A stretch of DNA of 64,000 nt from Yoonia sp034652275 (lineage in GTDB: Bacteria > Pseudomonadota > Alphaproteobacteria > Rhodobacterales > Rhodobacteraceae). The notes beneath the pieces were generated by a model. It searched no databases, had not been told where the DNA came from, and was given only the letters and a program-made list of their open reading frames with translations. Where the stretch lies: the NCBI RefSeq assembly GCF_034652275.1, contig NZ_JAXIWG010000001.1, positions 434,001 through 498,000 of the forward strand, in the 5' to 3' direction. Of this stretch, positions 7,867-16,711 are shown piece after piece. The stretch's first letter is position 1, and each line of letters begins with the position of its first letter. The translations under genes and the position numbers were made by a program.

Positions 7867-10173
7867 ATGTCCGACACAATCGTTCAATTCCTCGATGACC
7901 GGGCATATTACGTGGCAAGTTCTTCTTCTTCGCATGGTTGGGTAACACCTGCCGGTATCATTCCTGTCATCATTGCAGGTGCATTGTTCCTCTGGTTGCT
8001 GCAGGCCCTGCCTGCCATCGGGAACGGCGAAACCCTGCGCTTTGTCTGGTCCTGGGTGCCCAGTCTTGGCGTGAATGTCAGCTTTGTGATCGACGGGCTG
8101 AGCCTGATGTTCGGGCTGTTGATCACGGGCATCGGCGCGCTTGTGATGCTGTATTCCGCCAAATACCTTGCCGGACACAAGCAACAGGCACGGTTTTCGC
8201 TGATGCTGACCAGTTTCATGCTGGCGATGCTGGGTGTGGTGATGGCCGACAACCTGCTTGCGCTCTTCGTGTTCTGGGAATTGACCACGATCACGTCCTA
8301 TCTGCTGATCGGGTTCAACCATGACAGCGCGAAATCGCGCCGGTCTGCCTTGCAGGCGCTGCTGGTCACAGGGATCGGCGGGCTGGCGCTTCTGGCCGCC
8401 GCGATCCTGATCGGCAATGTGGCGGGCACGTTCGAATTGTCGGAAATCCGCGCGATGGACAATGTGCTGGTGCAAAGCGCGCTTTACCTGCCGATCCTGA
8501 TCCTTGTGCTGCTGGCGGCATTCACGAAATCCGCCCAGATGCCGTTCCATTTCTGGCTGCCCAATGCGATGGCCGCCCCCACACCAGTCAGCGCCTATCT
8601 GCATTCGGCGACAATGGTGAAAGCGGGTATCTATCTGATGGCGCGCACCCATTCATCGCTGAGCGGGACCGATATCTGGCTCTGGACGCTGACGATCGCG
8701 GGGGCCGCGACGATGGTCTTCGCTTCGGTCATCGCGCTGCGGCAGACCGACCTGAAACAGGCGCTGGCCTATACAACATTGATGGCGCTTGGTGCGCTGA
8801 CGCTGCTGTTGGCCAATGACGGTGGCTATGCGATCACGGCGGCGGTCACCTTCCTGATGGTGCATTCCTTCTACAAAGCGGCGCTATTTCTTGTTGTCGG
8901 CATTCTCGATCACCAGACCGGCACGCGCGAGACGACCAAATTGTTCGGCCTTGGCCGCGCGATGCCGTTGACCGCAGCCGCCGCCGCACTGGCTGGTCTG
9001 TCGATGGCGGGCATTCCGCCCTTCCTTGGCTTCATGGCCAAGGAGCTGTCCTATGCAGGCTCGCTCGAGGTGGGGTCTTCGCCCGTGCTGGTGGCGGGCG
9101 CGTTTCTGGCGGCCAGCGCGCTGATGTTCGCCATCGCAGGGATCGTGGGTTTCCGGCCGTTTTTCAGCAAAGCCGGCACTCCCATGCAGGGGATCAAGGA
9201 AGCGAAATGGCCGATGTTGCTGGGGCCTGTGATATTGGCCTTGCTGGGAACGTTCTTCGGGCTGTTTCCCGCCGTTCTTGCCGCATATCTGGTCAACCCG
9301 ACCGTCGCGGCCATTCTGGGCGTCACCGGCGAGGCGAAGACCCTGCAGCTTTGGGCGGGGTTCAACCTGCCGCTGGTCCTGAGCCTTTTGACATTCGTCA
9401 TCGGCTATCTAATCTACGCCTTCGCCACCCCGCTGCGTGCCTTTCTGGTCCGGCTGGGCGACCGTAGCCCAAGCTTTGACCGCGGTTGGGATAAACTGCT
9501 GGCGGGCGTGCTGTCCGGTGCAAAATGGCAGACCCGCGTGATCCAGACCGGACAGTTGCGGTTCTATATCATGGTGACTTTCATCACGACGCTGGTGGCG
9601 CTTGCCGGGACCATGGTAATGCGCCCGTCTGTGATACTGCCCGTGGACCTGAGCTCGATCGGCGTGACCGACTGGCTGGTGTTCGGCCTTGTGCTTTTGG
9701 GCACGGTGCTGACCATCGTCACCCAGTCGCGGATCACGGCGATTGTGGGGCTTGGCACCGTGGGCATCGGGATCGCGCTGATCTTCGTTCTGTATTCCGC
9801 GCCCGATGTCGCCATCACGCAATTGCTGGTCGAAACGCTGGTGGTCGTGCTGTTCGCAACAGCGGCGCTGCGCCTGCCCGCATTGGGGGCCGAACCGCTG
9901 AAAACCCGCTGGTTTGACGCTGTGGTCGCAGGTGGCATGGGCGTGACGGTGACGCTGATCCTGCTGATGGTCACGACCGGCCCGATTGACCGCAGCCTGA
10001 CTGATTTCTTCGAGGCTTCGAGCTATCCCGACGCCTTTGGCCAGAACATCGTGAACGTGATCCTTGTCGACTTCCGCGCGCTGGACACCTTCGGCGAGAT
10101 CGCGGTCGTTCTGGTCGCGGCTATCGGCATCTTTGCCCTGCTGCGCAGCAAACCCGGAAAGGACGAGGCATGA
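7867..10173 (+). CDS. mnhA: Na+(K+)/H+ antiporter Mrp/Mnh subunit A
   Basis: 768 residues and about 20 membrane segments. It is homologous to complex I NuoL: the proton_antipo_M core contains FWELTTITSYLLIGF, KSAQMPFHFWLPNAMAAPTPVSAYLHSATMVKAG and the lysines of the antiporter half channels. A C-terminal MnhB-like segment follows (VTDWLVFGLVLLGTVLTIVTQSRITAIV). It is the largest subunit of the inner-membrane Mrp complex, which exports Na+ or K+ in exchange for H+. The N terminus (MSDTIVQFLDDRAYYVASSSSSHGWVTP) is unusual and no Shine-Dalgarno precedes ATG 7867, but the frame is closed by a stop at 7819-7821, so no longer N terminus is available with an ATG. It is the first gene of a seven-gene operon and overlaps mnhB by ATGA. 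Confidence 0.94.
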   Translation: MSDTIVQFLDDRAYYVASSSSSHGWVTPAGIIPVIIAGALFLWLLQALPAIGNGETLRFVWSWVPSLGVNVSFVIDGLSLMFGLLITGIGALVMLYSAKYLAGHKQQARFSLMLTSFMLAMLGVVMADNLLALFVFWELTTITSYLLIGFNHDSAKSRRSALQALLVTGIGGLALLAAAILIGNVAGTFELSEIRAMDNVLVQSALYLPILILVLLAAFTKSAQMPFHFWLPNAMAAPTPVSAYLHSATMVKAGIYLMARTHSSLSGTDIWLWTLTIAGAATMVFASVIALRQTDLKQALAYTTLMALGALTLLLANDGGYAITAAVTFLMVHSFYKAALFLVVGILDHQTGTRETTKLFGLGRAMPLTAAAAALAGLSMAGIPPFLGFMAKELSYAGSLEVGSSPVLVAGAFLAASALMFAIAGIVGFRPFFSKAGTPMQGIKEAKWPMLLGPVILALLGTFFGLFPAVLAAYLVNPTVAAILGVTGEAKTLQLWAGFNLPLVLSLLTFVIGYLIYAFATPLRAFLVRLGDRSPSFDRGWDKLLAGVLSGAKWQTRVIQTGQLRFYIMVTFITTLVALAGTMVMRPSVILPVDLSSIGVTDWLVFGLVLLGTVLTIVTQSRITAIVGLGTVGIGIALIFVLYSAPDVAITQLLVETLVVVLFATAALRLPALGAEPLKTRWFDAVVAGGMGVTVTLILLMVTTGPIDRSLTDFFEASSYPDAFGQNIVNVILVDFRALDTFGEIAVVLVAAIGIFALLRSKPGKDEA

Positions 10174-10589
10174 AATCCATCATTCTGATCGCCGGTTCGC
10201 GGCTGCTGGTCGCCCTGTTCACGGTTTTCGCGGTCTATATGCTGCTGCGCGGCCATAACCAGCCGGGCGGCGGGTTTATCGGCGGGCTTTTGGCGGCTGT
10301 CGGCTTTGTCATCTATGCCATCGCCTGCGGCACCGAGGGCGCGCGTCAGGCGCTGCGGTTCCGCCCCACCGATATCGCAGCGGTCGGCCTTGGCATGGCC
10401 CTGTTTGCAGGCGTTATGGCGGCTTTCTTTTCGGATGCCTTCTTTACCGGGCAGTGGCTGTTCATCAACGCCACGCCCGAGGACAAGGGCATCCCGCTGT
10501 CGTCGGTGCTGATCTTTGACGTGGGTGTGTTCCTTGTCGTGTTCGGCTCTGTGCTGGCGATCGTTTTCGCGCTGGAGGAAGAAGTCTGA
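10170..10589 (+). CDS. mnhB: Mrp antiporter subunit B
   Basis: 139 residues, four predicted membrane segments, with the family signature GHNQPGGGFIGGLLAAVGFVIYA near residue 30. It overlaps the mnhA stop (ATGA) and the mnhC start (TGATG). It is a separate gene here, whereas some Mrp operons fuse A and B. MrpB packs near the C-terminal part of MrpA in the complex. Confidence 0.93.
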   Translation: MKSIILIAGSRLLVALFTVFAVYMLLRGHNQPGGGFIGGLLAAVGFVIYAIACGTEGARQALRFRPTDIAAVGLGMALFAGVMAAFFSDAFFTGQWLFINATPEDKGIPLSSVLIFDVGVFLVVFGSVLAIVFALEEEV

Positions 10590-10948
10590 TGGAACCGCTA
10601 CTTTCGATCCTGATCGGTATTCTGGTCGCGGGGTCCGTCTATCTGATGCTGGCGCGCAACCTGATGCGGTTCCTGTTCGGGCTGATCTTGTTGTCGAACG
10701 CGGCCAACCTGTCCATTTTCGTGTCGGGCCGGATGACGCCGGGTGCGCCACCGCTTGTGCCCGACGGGATGGATGTCCCCCCCGAGGTCGTCGCCAACGC
10801 GCTGCCGCAGGCGCTGGTCCTGACGGCAATTGTGATCGGCTTTGGCCTGTTTGCCTTCGCATTGATTTTGGCTGTGCGCGCTTACCGCAGCCTTGGCACT
10901 TTGAATACCGACGAAATGCGCGTCGCTGAACCGAAAGAACAGGGATGA
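10589..10948 (+). CDS. mnhC: Mrp antiporter subunit C (NuoK-like)
   Basis: 119 residues with three membrane helices, homologous to NuoK: MLARNLMRFLFGLILLSNAANL at about 20-41 and PQALVLTAIVIGFGLFAFALILAVRAYR at about 73-100, carrying the conserved glutamine/alanine turn. It is translationally coupled on both sides. Confidence 0.92.
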   Translation: MEPLLSILIGILVAGSVYLMLARNLMRFLFGLILLSNAANLSIFVSGRMTPGAPPLVPDGMDVPPEVVANALPQALVLTAIVIGFGLFAFALILAVRAYRSLGTLNTDEMRVAEPKEQG

Positions 10949-12471
10949 GCTGGTATCTCTCGCTTCCTTTGATCCTGCCTTTTACGACAGCGATCATCTG
11001 TTATTTGCTGCGTGACCGGCCTGTCGGCGCTTGGATATCCGTCATCGGGTCCGCCCTTGGGCTGGTGGCCGCGATCACGCTGATGGCGCTGGTGCTGGAA
11101 AATGGCGTTGTCGCTGGCCAGATGGGCACCTGGCCCGCCCCCTTCGGGATCACGCTGGTTGCGGATCTGTTGTCGGCGGTCATGGTGCTGATCACTGCGA
11201 TCACGGCACTGGCTGTCGCGATCTATGCGCTCAGCGATGTCGATGCGCGCCACGGGCAGCTGGGCTATCACGCCCTATTTCAGGTGCTGATCGCGGGTGT
11301 GACTGGTGCCTTCCTGACGGGTGACTTGTTCAACCTTTATGTCTGGTTCGAGGTGATGCTGATCGCGTCCTTTGGCCTGCTGATCCTGAACGGCGGCAAG
11401 GAACAGATCGATGGTGGCGTGAAATATGTCGCCCTTAACCTTGTCTCTACGATCCTGTTCCTGACCGGCATCGGCCTGCTCTACGGGCAGACCGGCACGC
11501 TGAACTTTGCCGATCTCGCGCTCAAGGTGGACGATGTCGAAAACAAAGCCTTGCTGACTGTCATCGCGATGATGTTCATGGTGGCTTTCAGCGTCAAGGC
11601 GGCGGCCTTCCCGCTGTTCTTCTGGCTGCCTGCCGCCTATCACACGCCGAGCTTTTCGGTCTCGGCCGTGTTTGCGGGGCTTTTGACCAAGGTCGGGGTC
11701 TATGCGCTGATGCGGACCTTCACCTTGGTATTCGACCACGACGTGGGCTACACGCACACGATCCTGCTGTGGGTCGCCTGTTTCACCATGGTGACAGGCG
11801 TTCTGGGGGCGGCCGCGCAATCGGATTTCCGCAAGATCCTGTCGTTCCACATCATCAGCCAGATCGGTTACATGATCCTTGGCCTTGCGATTTACACGCC
11901 TTTGGCGATCGTGGGTGCGGTGTTCTATCTGGTCCACCACATCATCGTGAAAGCCAACCTGTTCCTGATCGCAGGCATCAGCGAACGGCTGACAGGCGGG
12001 TCCGATGTGTTCAAGATCGGCGGGCTGTACCGCGCAAGCCCGTTTCTGGCGGTGCTGTTCCTGATCCCCGCCTTTTCGCTCGCGGGCTTCCCGCCGCTGT
12101 CGGGGTTCTGGGCGAAATATATCATCGTCAAGGCATCGCTGGACGAAGGGCTGTGGGTTGTGGCCTTCATCTCTTTGGCTGTTGGTCTGATGACGATCTA
12201 TTCAATGACCAAGATCTGGGCCGAGGCGTTCTGGAAAGACCACCCCAAAGGGTTCGAGCCGACCCTGTCCACCCTGCCCGGCCGCAGGGCCCTGCTGGTG
12301 CCGGTTGTCGGTCTGGCGCTTCTGACCATGGTGATCGGCCTGATGCCAGAACCTTTCGTGATTTTTGCGGAACGGTCAGCCGAACAATTGCTGGACCCCA
12401 CGGAATACATCACCGCCGTGCTGGGGGCAGATGCCGTGCCAGCGGCTGAAATCACGGAGGTTGCACCATGA
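10945..12471 (+). CDS. mnhD: Mrp antiporter subunit D (NuoM/N-like)
   Basis: 508 residues, about 14 membrane helices. The proton_antipo_M core shows LYVWFEVMLIASFGLL (conserved Glu), KAAAFPLFFWLPAAYHTPSFSVSAVFAGLLTKVGVYALMR (conserved Lys), and FRKILSFHIISQIGYMILG. It is the second large antiporter-like subunit of the complex. It overlaps mnhC and mnhE by four bases each. Confidence 0.94.
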   Translation: MSWYLSLPLILPFTTAIICYLLRDRPVGAWISVIGSALGLVAAITLMALVLENGVVAGQMGTWPAPFGITLVADLLSAVMVLITAITALAVAIYALSDVDARHGQLGYHALFQVLIAGVTGAFLTGDLFNLYVWFEVMLIASFGLLILNGGKEQIDGGVKYVALNLVSTILFLTGIGLLYGQTGTLNFADLALKVDDVENKALLTVIAMMFMVAFSVKAAAFPLFFWLPAAYHTPSFSVSAVFAGLLTKVGVYALMRTFTLVFDHDVGYTHTILLWVACFTMVTGVLGAAAQSDFRKILSFHIISQIGYMILGLAIYTPLAIVGAVFYLVHHIIVKANLFLIAGISERLTGGSDVFKIGGLYRASPFLAVLFLIPAFSLAGFPPLSGFWAKYIIVKASLDEGLWVVAFISLAVGLMTIYSMTKIWAEAFWKDHPKGFEPTLSTLPGRRALLVPVVGLALLTMVIGLMPEPFVIFAERSAEQLLDPTEYITAVLGADAVPAAEITEVAP

Positions 12472-12944
12472 ACATGTTCATCCTCAACATCGCCTTGGCG
12501 GTGATATGGGCGGCGCTTTGGGGCAGCCCGACGCTGTTGATGCTGGGGTCCGGCTATGTGCTGGGCTTTCTGACCCTGTGGTTCGCTGCGCCTGTTTTCG
12601 GGTTGCAGGACAGCTATTTCCTGCGGTCCTGGCGCATTGTGCGGCTGATCCTGTTCTTTCTTTACGAACTGGTCATGTCGAGTATCCGCGTCGCCTGGGA
12701 CGTTATGACACCCAACGACAACAGCACGCCCGCGATTCTGGACATGCCGCTGGATGTGACATCCGATTTCGAGATCCTGCTGGTCACGAACCTGATCTCG
12801 CTGACGCCCGGCACGCTCAGCCTTGACGTTTCTGACGACCGCAAGACGCTGACGTTTCACGCGATGTATGCCGACGATCCGCAGGCCGTCATCGACGACC
12901 TGAAAAACGGTATGGAACGGCTGGTAAGAGAGGTATTTGAATGA
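12468..12944 (+). CDS. mnhE: Mrp antiporter subunit E
   Basis: 158 residues. N-terminal hydrophobic helices are followed by a soluble domain with the family motifs LRSWRIVRLILFFLYELVMSSIRVAWDV and LVTNLISLTPGTLSLDV. MrpE is needed for assembly or stability of the complex in Bacillus. It overlaps mnhD and mnhF. Confidence 0.92.
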   Translation: MNMFILNIALAVIWAALWGSPTLLMLGSGYVLGFLTLWFAAPVFGLQDSYFLRSWRIVRLILFFLYELVMSSIRVAWDVMTPNDNSTPAILDMPLDVTSDFEILLVTNLISLTPGTLSLDVSDDRKTLTFHAMYADDPQAVIDDLKNGMERLVREVFE

Positions 12945-13246
12945 TGACGCCCGAAACATTTCTGGATGGCGCAATCTTGGTATCCTTTGTGCTGATCGCT
13001 CTGTCGCTGGCCATCGCCTTTTTGCGGCTGACGCTTGGGCCGACGCTGGCCGACCGAGTTGTGGCGCTCGACATGATGACGACGCTGATCATCGCGGTCT
13101 GCGGGGCTGTCGCAGTGCAGACCGCCGTCACCGCGTTTCTTGATGTAGCCATCGTGCTGGCGCTGGTCGGTTTTCTGGCCACTGTTGCATTGGCGCGCTA
13201 TGCGGAACGGCGTGACCCCCTGGACGAGGCACATGCAGATGATTGA
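12941..13246 (+). CDS. mnhF: Mrp antiporter subunit F
   Basis: 101 residues, three helices, with the signature RLTLGPTLADRVVALDMMTTLII. Its 3' end overlaps the start of mnhG. Confidence 0.92.
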   Translation: MMTPETFLDGAILVSFVLIALSLAIAFLRLTLGPTLADRVVALDMMTTLIIAVCGAVAVQTAVTAFLDVAIVLALVGFLATVALARYAERRDPLDEAHADD

Positions 13247-13538
13247 GATCGTAATCGGTGTCCTGCTGCTGATCGGCAGCTTCTTTGCGCTGGTGGCGGC
13301 GATCGGTATCTTCCGTCTGCCCGATGTCCTGATGCGGATGCATGCCTCGACCAAGGCGGGTACCTTGGGCAGTAGTCTGATCCTGATCGGGGCGGCAGTC
13401 TATTTCGCCGAAGGCGTGACCACCACCCGCGTGGTCGCCACGATCGTGTTTCTGATGCTAACAGCGCCGATCGCCGCACATATGCTGGGACGGGCGGCGG
13501 CACGGAACTACAAAAAAGGTACAAAAACCACCGACTAA
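13233..13538 (+). CDS. mnhG: Mrp antiporter subunit G
   Basis: 101 residues from ATG 13233 (an alternative ATG lies at 13239). The upstream in-frame ATG at 13185 would put 16 charged residues before the first helix and is inside mnhF, so it is not chosen. Signature: FFALVAAIGIFRLPDVLMRMHASTKAGTLGSSLILIGAAV. It is the last gene of the mnhABCDEFG operon. Confidence 0.91.
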   Translation: MQMIEIVIGVLLLIGSFFALVAAIGIFRLPDVLMRMHASTKAGTLGSSLILIGAAVYFAEGVTTTRVVATIVFLMLTAPIAAHMLGRAAARNYKKGTKTTD

Positions 13539-13633
13539 AGCGTCGGCCAAGTGCGGGTGTTCCGGTCAAGGCGCCATAAACGACGCGCAGGCCTGGTCGC
13601 GCTTTGGCAGACTGCTAGATTAATAAGATAGGG

Positions 13634-13723
13634 TGGCGGACAGACAGGGATTCGAACCCTGGAGACGGTCTCCCGCCTACACACTTTCCAGGCGTGCGCC
13701 TTCGACCACTCGGCCACCTGTCC
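13634..13723 (-). tRNA. tRNA-Ser (GGA)
   Basis: 90 nt with encoded CCA. The acceptor 5' strand GGACAGG pairs with TCTGTCC, followed by discriminator G. The D-arm is GCCGAGTGG. The anticodon loop is CTGGAAA within CACGC/GTGTG, giving GGA. There is a long variable arm (GGCGGGAGACCGTC) and the T-arm AGGGTTCGAATCCCT. The long variable arm confirms class II tRNA-Ser. Confidence 0.96.
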
Positions 13724-13850
13724 GTAGACGGGGGTTTAGCCGCAACTCGGCAGCCTTTGCAAGACCTTCCGCACGATTTGTTATGCCTGTTTGCCCCCGC
13801 CCCCGTCGCCGGATATATTGACCTGACCCAAGCGGAGCCAAATTGACCTG

Positions 13851-14993
13851 ATGCTGCATGATCCCCCCGAAGCGACCCCGAAGGAAAAGCGGTCCGAGAC
13901 CGCCCGGCTGCAAACCGGCGCCTTGCTGATCATTGCCTTTGCGGTGGTGCTGTTCCTGCTTGTGCAGGCGCGATTCATCCTGATTTCACTCGCCACTGCC
14001 ATCATCCTGTTCAGCTTGACCAGCGATGTGATCAATTTCATTGCCCGTCAGCGGATCGGGCCGTTGCGCATCCCCAACGCCATCGCCAGCATCGCGGCAA
14101 TGGTGCTGATTGCAACGGCGCTGTTGTTGCTGACATCGGTGCTGCTGGCGCAGATCAACACGGTGCTGGTGACAACACTGTCCTATACCGAACGCGCCCC
14201 ATCGGCGATCGCGTCGATGTTCAGTTGGCTGGGCGACGACAGCGAGGCGGCGATTTTCAACGCGGTGCGGTCCGTCGACGCCTCCAGCTATCTGCGGGGT
14301 GCCGCCAGTCAGGCCAGCGGGATCACGCAGGCGACGGTATTGGTCATCCTGTTCGTGGGTTTCCTGTTCGCCGAAAGGGTCTGGTTCGATACCAAGCTTG
14401 AAAGCTTCATCGGCGACAAGGCGCAGGCGCGGCGCGTGCGCAAGATCATCCGTTCGATCATCCACCGCGTGAACTATTACCTGCTGGTCAAAACCGTGAT
14501 CAGCGTGATCACCGGCGCGATGATCTATGTGCTGGCGCGGGCTTTCGGGCTGGAACTGGCAGTGTCGCTGGGAATCATCACCTTCGTGCTGAATTTCATT
14601 CCCAATATCGGGTCGATCCTTGCGACCGGGCTGATCGCCTTGGTGACCCATGTGCAGCTGGGTGATCCGAACACGACCGCTGCGGTGTTCATCATCGCGA
14701 CCTGCATCCAGTTTCTGAACGGCAATGTCATCGATCCCATGCTGATGGGCCGCGCGCTGCGGCTGTCGTCCTTCGGGATCATCCTGTCGCTGGCGTTCTG
14801 GGGGGCTGTCTGGGGTGTGCCGGGCATGTTCTTGTCGGTGCCGATCATGGTGATGCTGCTGGTCGTGTGCAGCCATGTGCCTCACCTGCGCCCCTTTGCG
14901 ATCCTGTTGTCGCGCGAGGGTTTGCCCGATACCGAACAGATGCTGGACGAAACGGCCCGTCGCGACGTGTTCCAGAAACCGCCGAAACCCTAG
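13851..14993 (+). CDS. AI-2E family transporter (PerM-like)
   Basis: 380 residues, about eight membrane helices in the usual pattern of an N-terminal hydrophobic cluster, a soluble middle part (about 110-170), then LNFIPNIGSILATGL near 245 and FWGAVWGVPGMFLSVPIMVM near 315, both family hallmarks (PF01594). The founding member TqsA was linked to AI-2 export, while other members act as Na+/H+ antiporters, so the substrate here is unknown. Direct repeats TTGACCTGA at 13820-13828 and near the start codon lie in the 127-bp gap after the tRNA. The 3' end overlaps a convergent small gene by 4 bp. Confidence 0.88.
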   Translation: MLHDPPEATPKEKRSETARLQTGALLIIAFAVVLFLLVQARFILISLATAIILFSLTSDVINFIARQRIGPLRIPNAIASIAAMVLIATALLLLTSVLLAQINTVLVTTLSYTERAPSAIASMFSWLGDDSEAAIFNAVRSVDASSYLRGAASQASGITQATVLVILFVGFLFAERVWFDTKLESFIGDKAQARRVRKIIRSIIHRVNYYLLVKTVISVITGAMIYVLARAFGLELAVSLGIITFVLNFIPNIGSILATGLIALVTHVQLGDPNTTAAVFIIATCIQFLNGNVIDPMLMGRALRLSSFGIILSLAFWGAVWGVPGMFLSVPIMVMLLVVCSHVPHLRPFAILLSREGLPDTEQMLDETARRDVFQKPPKP

Positions 14994-15352
14994 CGGCGGC
15001 GCAGCACCAGAAAGACAATCCCGCCGATCACCTCGGCGGCAGCGGCGATAAGGATTGCGGGTCCCGCCTGTCCGGTGCTGAATTCGTAAACACCCGTGGC
15101 GGCAATTCCGAACCAGATGACCGCAAGACCATAACAAAACCCGTCCCGCGCGGTCCCGACCGGCAGATCGCGCATCAGCCACAGCATGACCGCAAGGCCC
15201 GCAAAAAGCGGGGCCGCGCGGCGCGCCAGAAACACCGCCCCGTCGCTGGGCGGCACCCCATAGGTGGTGACGTAGCTGCGCCCCGCAACCAGCAGGATCA
15301 CGAAAAGCGCAAGAAAGATCACAGCAGTCACGCTGGCGGCGATGCGGAACAT
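14990..15352 (-). CDS. Small four-helix membrane protein, function unknown
   Basis: 120 residues, hydrophobic throughout, with four predicted helices (about 5-25, 43-62, 72-92, 98-116) and a C-terminal LRRR. I do not recognise the family. It is the last gene of the fourteen-gene minus-strand run and lies 13 bp after the M35 peptidase gene, so it is probably co-transcribed with it. Confidence 0.65.
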   Translation of the reverse strand: MFRIAASVTAVIFLALFVILLVAGRSYVTTYGVPPSDGAVFLARRAAPLFAGLAVMLWLMRDLPVGTARDGFCYGLAVIWFGIAATGVYEFSTGQAGPAILIAAAAEVIGGIVFLVLRRR

Positions 15353-15365
15353 GGGGCGTTTCTTT

Positions 15366-15992
15366 CTAGGGTGTGGTTTTGCCGGACACAGGCTGGCTTG
15401 CGTAATAGATCACGTCTTCGGTGTAGTATTGATAGCTGTCTGCATTATCTATCGCACGCATCGGGTCGCTCTCGGCCATGCGGGCGCAGACGCGGCGGGT
15501 ATAGCAATGGTCATCGGTGCGCCCGCCGGTGCGGAAATGCGACAATTCGTGGATGAACGTCCCCTCGCGCGTGCCGTTGTTGCTGGCGGTCGTGTAGGGC
15601 TGCAAGGCCGTCAGCGGCGGCATGGTGAAAAACGACGGGCACAGGTAAATGTGGTAAGGTTCGTGTGGATAGACCCAGGCATATTCCCGGTTCCGGCAAC
15701 CGTCGTCACGGTTGCTGTCGCATTGTACGCTGACACCGCCTGAACGGATCGCACGCACCACGCCCTTGAGATTGGCACGCACCACTTCGGCGTTGCGGTC
15801 CGAATAGGTCCCAAACCAGCGCGCATATTCAGGCGTGTCACCGACGGCTGTTGCGGCCTTGATGGTCAGTGATTTGGCGCGGTCCAGCGCCTCGCGCACG
15901 ATCTGTTCATGTGCGGGACTGCATTGCAGCACGGTCTGCGCCAGCGCGGATTGCGCGGACAACAGGAAAACAAGAAAGACGATCACACGCAT
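15366..15992 (-). CDS. Secreted M35 (aspzincin, deuterolysin / peptidyl-Lys type) metalloendopeptidase
   Basis: 208 residues from ATG 15992, chosen because it starts a clean signal peptide (MRVIVFLVFLLSAQSALAQ); an upstream in-frame GTG lies inside alaX. The aspzincin signature is complete: HELSH followed by GRTDDHCYT (the GTxDxxYG element whose Asp is the third zinc ligand) and NADSYQYY, which matches the NADxY element of deuterolysins. Six cysteines suggest disulfides outside the cytoplasm. Known relatives are secreted proteases of fungi and Aeromonas. Its position directly after alaX (two-base gap), in a housekeeping-like operon, is unexpected. No propeptide is obvious, which differs from fungal deuterolysins. 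Confidence 0.8.
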   Translation of the reverse strand: MRVIVFLVFLLSAQSALAQTVLQCSPAHEQIVREALDRAKSLTIKAATAVGDTPEYARWFGTYSDRNAEVVRANLKGVVRAIRSGGVSVQCDSNRDDGCRNREYAWVYPHEPYHIYLCPSFFTMPPLTALQPYTTASNNGTREGTFIHELSHFRTGGRTDDHCYTRRVCARMAESDPMRAIDNADSYQYYTEDVIYYASQPVSGKTTP

Positions 15993-15994
15993 AG

Positions 15995-16711
15995 CTAGTC
16001 CAGATGCAGATAGACGCGCCGGTTCTGGCGGCCCTTCTTTTCGATCTTGCCGATTCGCACCGGCCCGATTTCCGAAGTATTGCGCACATGGGTGCCACCG
16101 CAAGGTTGCAGATCGGCGGTTTCTGCGCCGATCCCGATCCGCACCAGCCTGATCCGGCCTGACCCGCGCGGGGGCTGCACCGACATCGTTTTCACCAGAT
16201 CGGGCTGCGCATCAAGGTCTGCGTCGGTGATCCATTCTTCGGTCACGGCCATGTTGCAGGCAATCAGTCGGTTCAGGGCCTCCTCCAGCGCCTCCTTGTC
16301 TTCGGGGGCCTCGGGCATGTCGAAATCAAGCCGGCCCTTGTCGGTCGCGATGGCACCGCCGGACACCGGCAGCGGAATGACGACAGATAACAAATGCAAC
16401 GCCGTATGCACCCGCATATGCCGATAGCGCCGGTCCCAGTTGAGCTTTTGCAACACGATCTGCCCCACGGCGGGCAAAGGCACAGGTTCGGCAGGCAACA
16501 GGATGATACTGCCCCCCTCGCCCTTTACAGTGGTTGCGATGTCAAGCGCAGCCCCCGGCCAGGATAGCGTGCCGCTGTCACCCGGTTGGCCGCCCGAGGT
16601 CGGGTAGAACAGCGAAGCATCCAGCACGATCCCCCCTTCGGAGGTGATGTCGAGCACGCGGGCCTCGGCCTCGCGCGCATAGGCATCGTCACGAAACAGC
16701 GGTTTTGTCAT
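15995..16711 (-). CDS. Alanyl-tRNA editing protein AlaX-like
   Basis: 238 residues from ATG 16711. It has the AlaRS-type editing domain with zinc-binding HMRVHTALHLL (HxxxH) and CGGTHV. It hydrolyses mischarged Ser-tRNA(Ala) or Gly-tRNA(Ala) in trans. The N-terminal part resembles the AlaX-M/L glycine-rich region (TSGGQPGDSG). The start overlaps the stop of the mscS-like gene by four bases. Confidence 0.9.
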   Translation of the reverse strand: MTKPLFRDDAYAREAEARVLDITSEGGIVLDASLFYPTSGGQPGDSGTLSWPGAALDIATTVKGEGGSIILLPAEPVPLPAVGQIVLQKLNWDRRYRHMRVHTALHLLSVVIPLPVSGGAIATDKGRLDFDMPEAPEDKEALEEALNRLIACNMAVTEEWITDADLDAQPDLVKTMSVQPPRGSGRIRLVRIGIGAETADLQPCGGTHVRNTSEIGPVRIGKIEKKGRQNRRVYLHLD

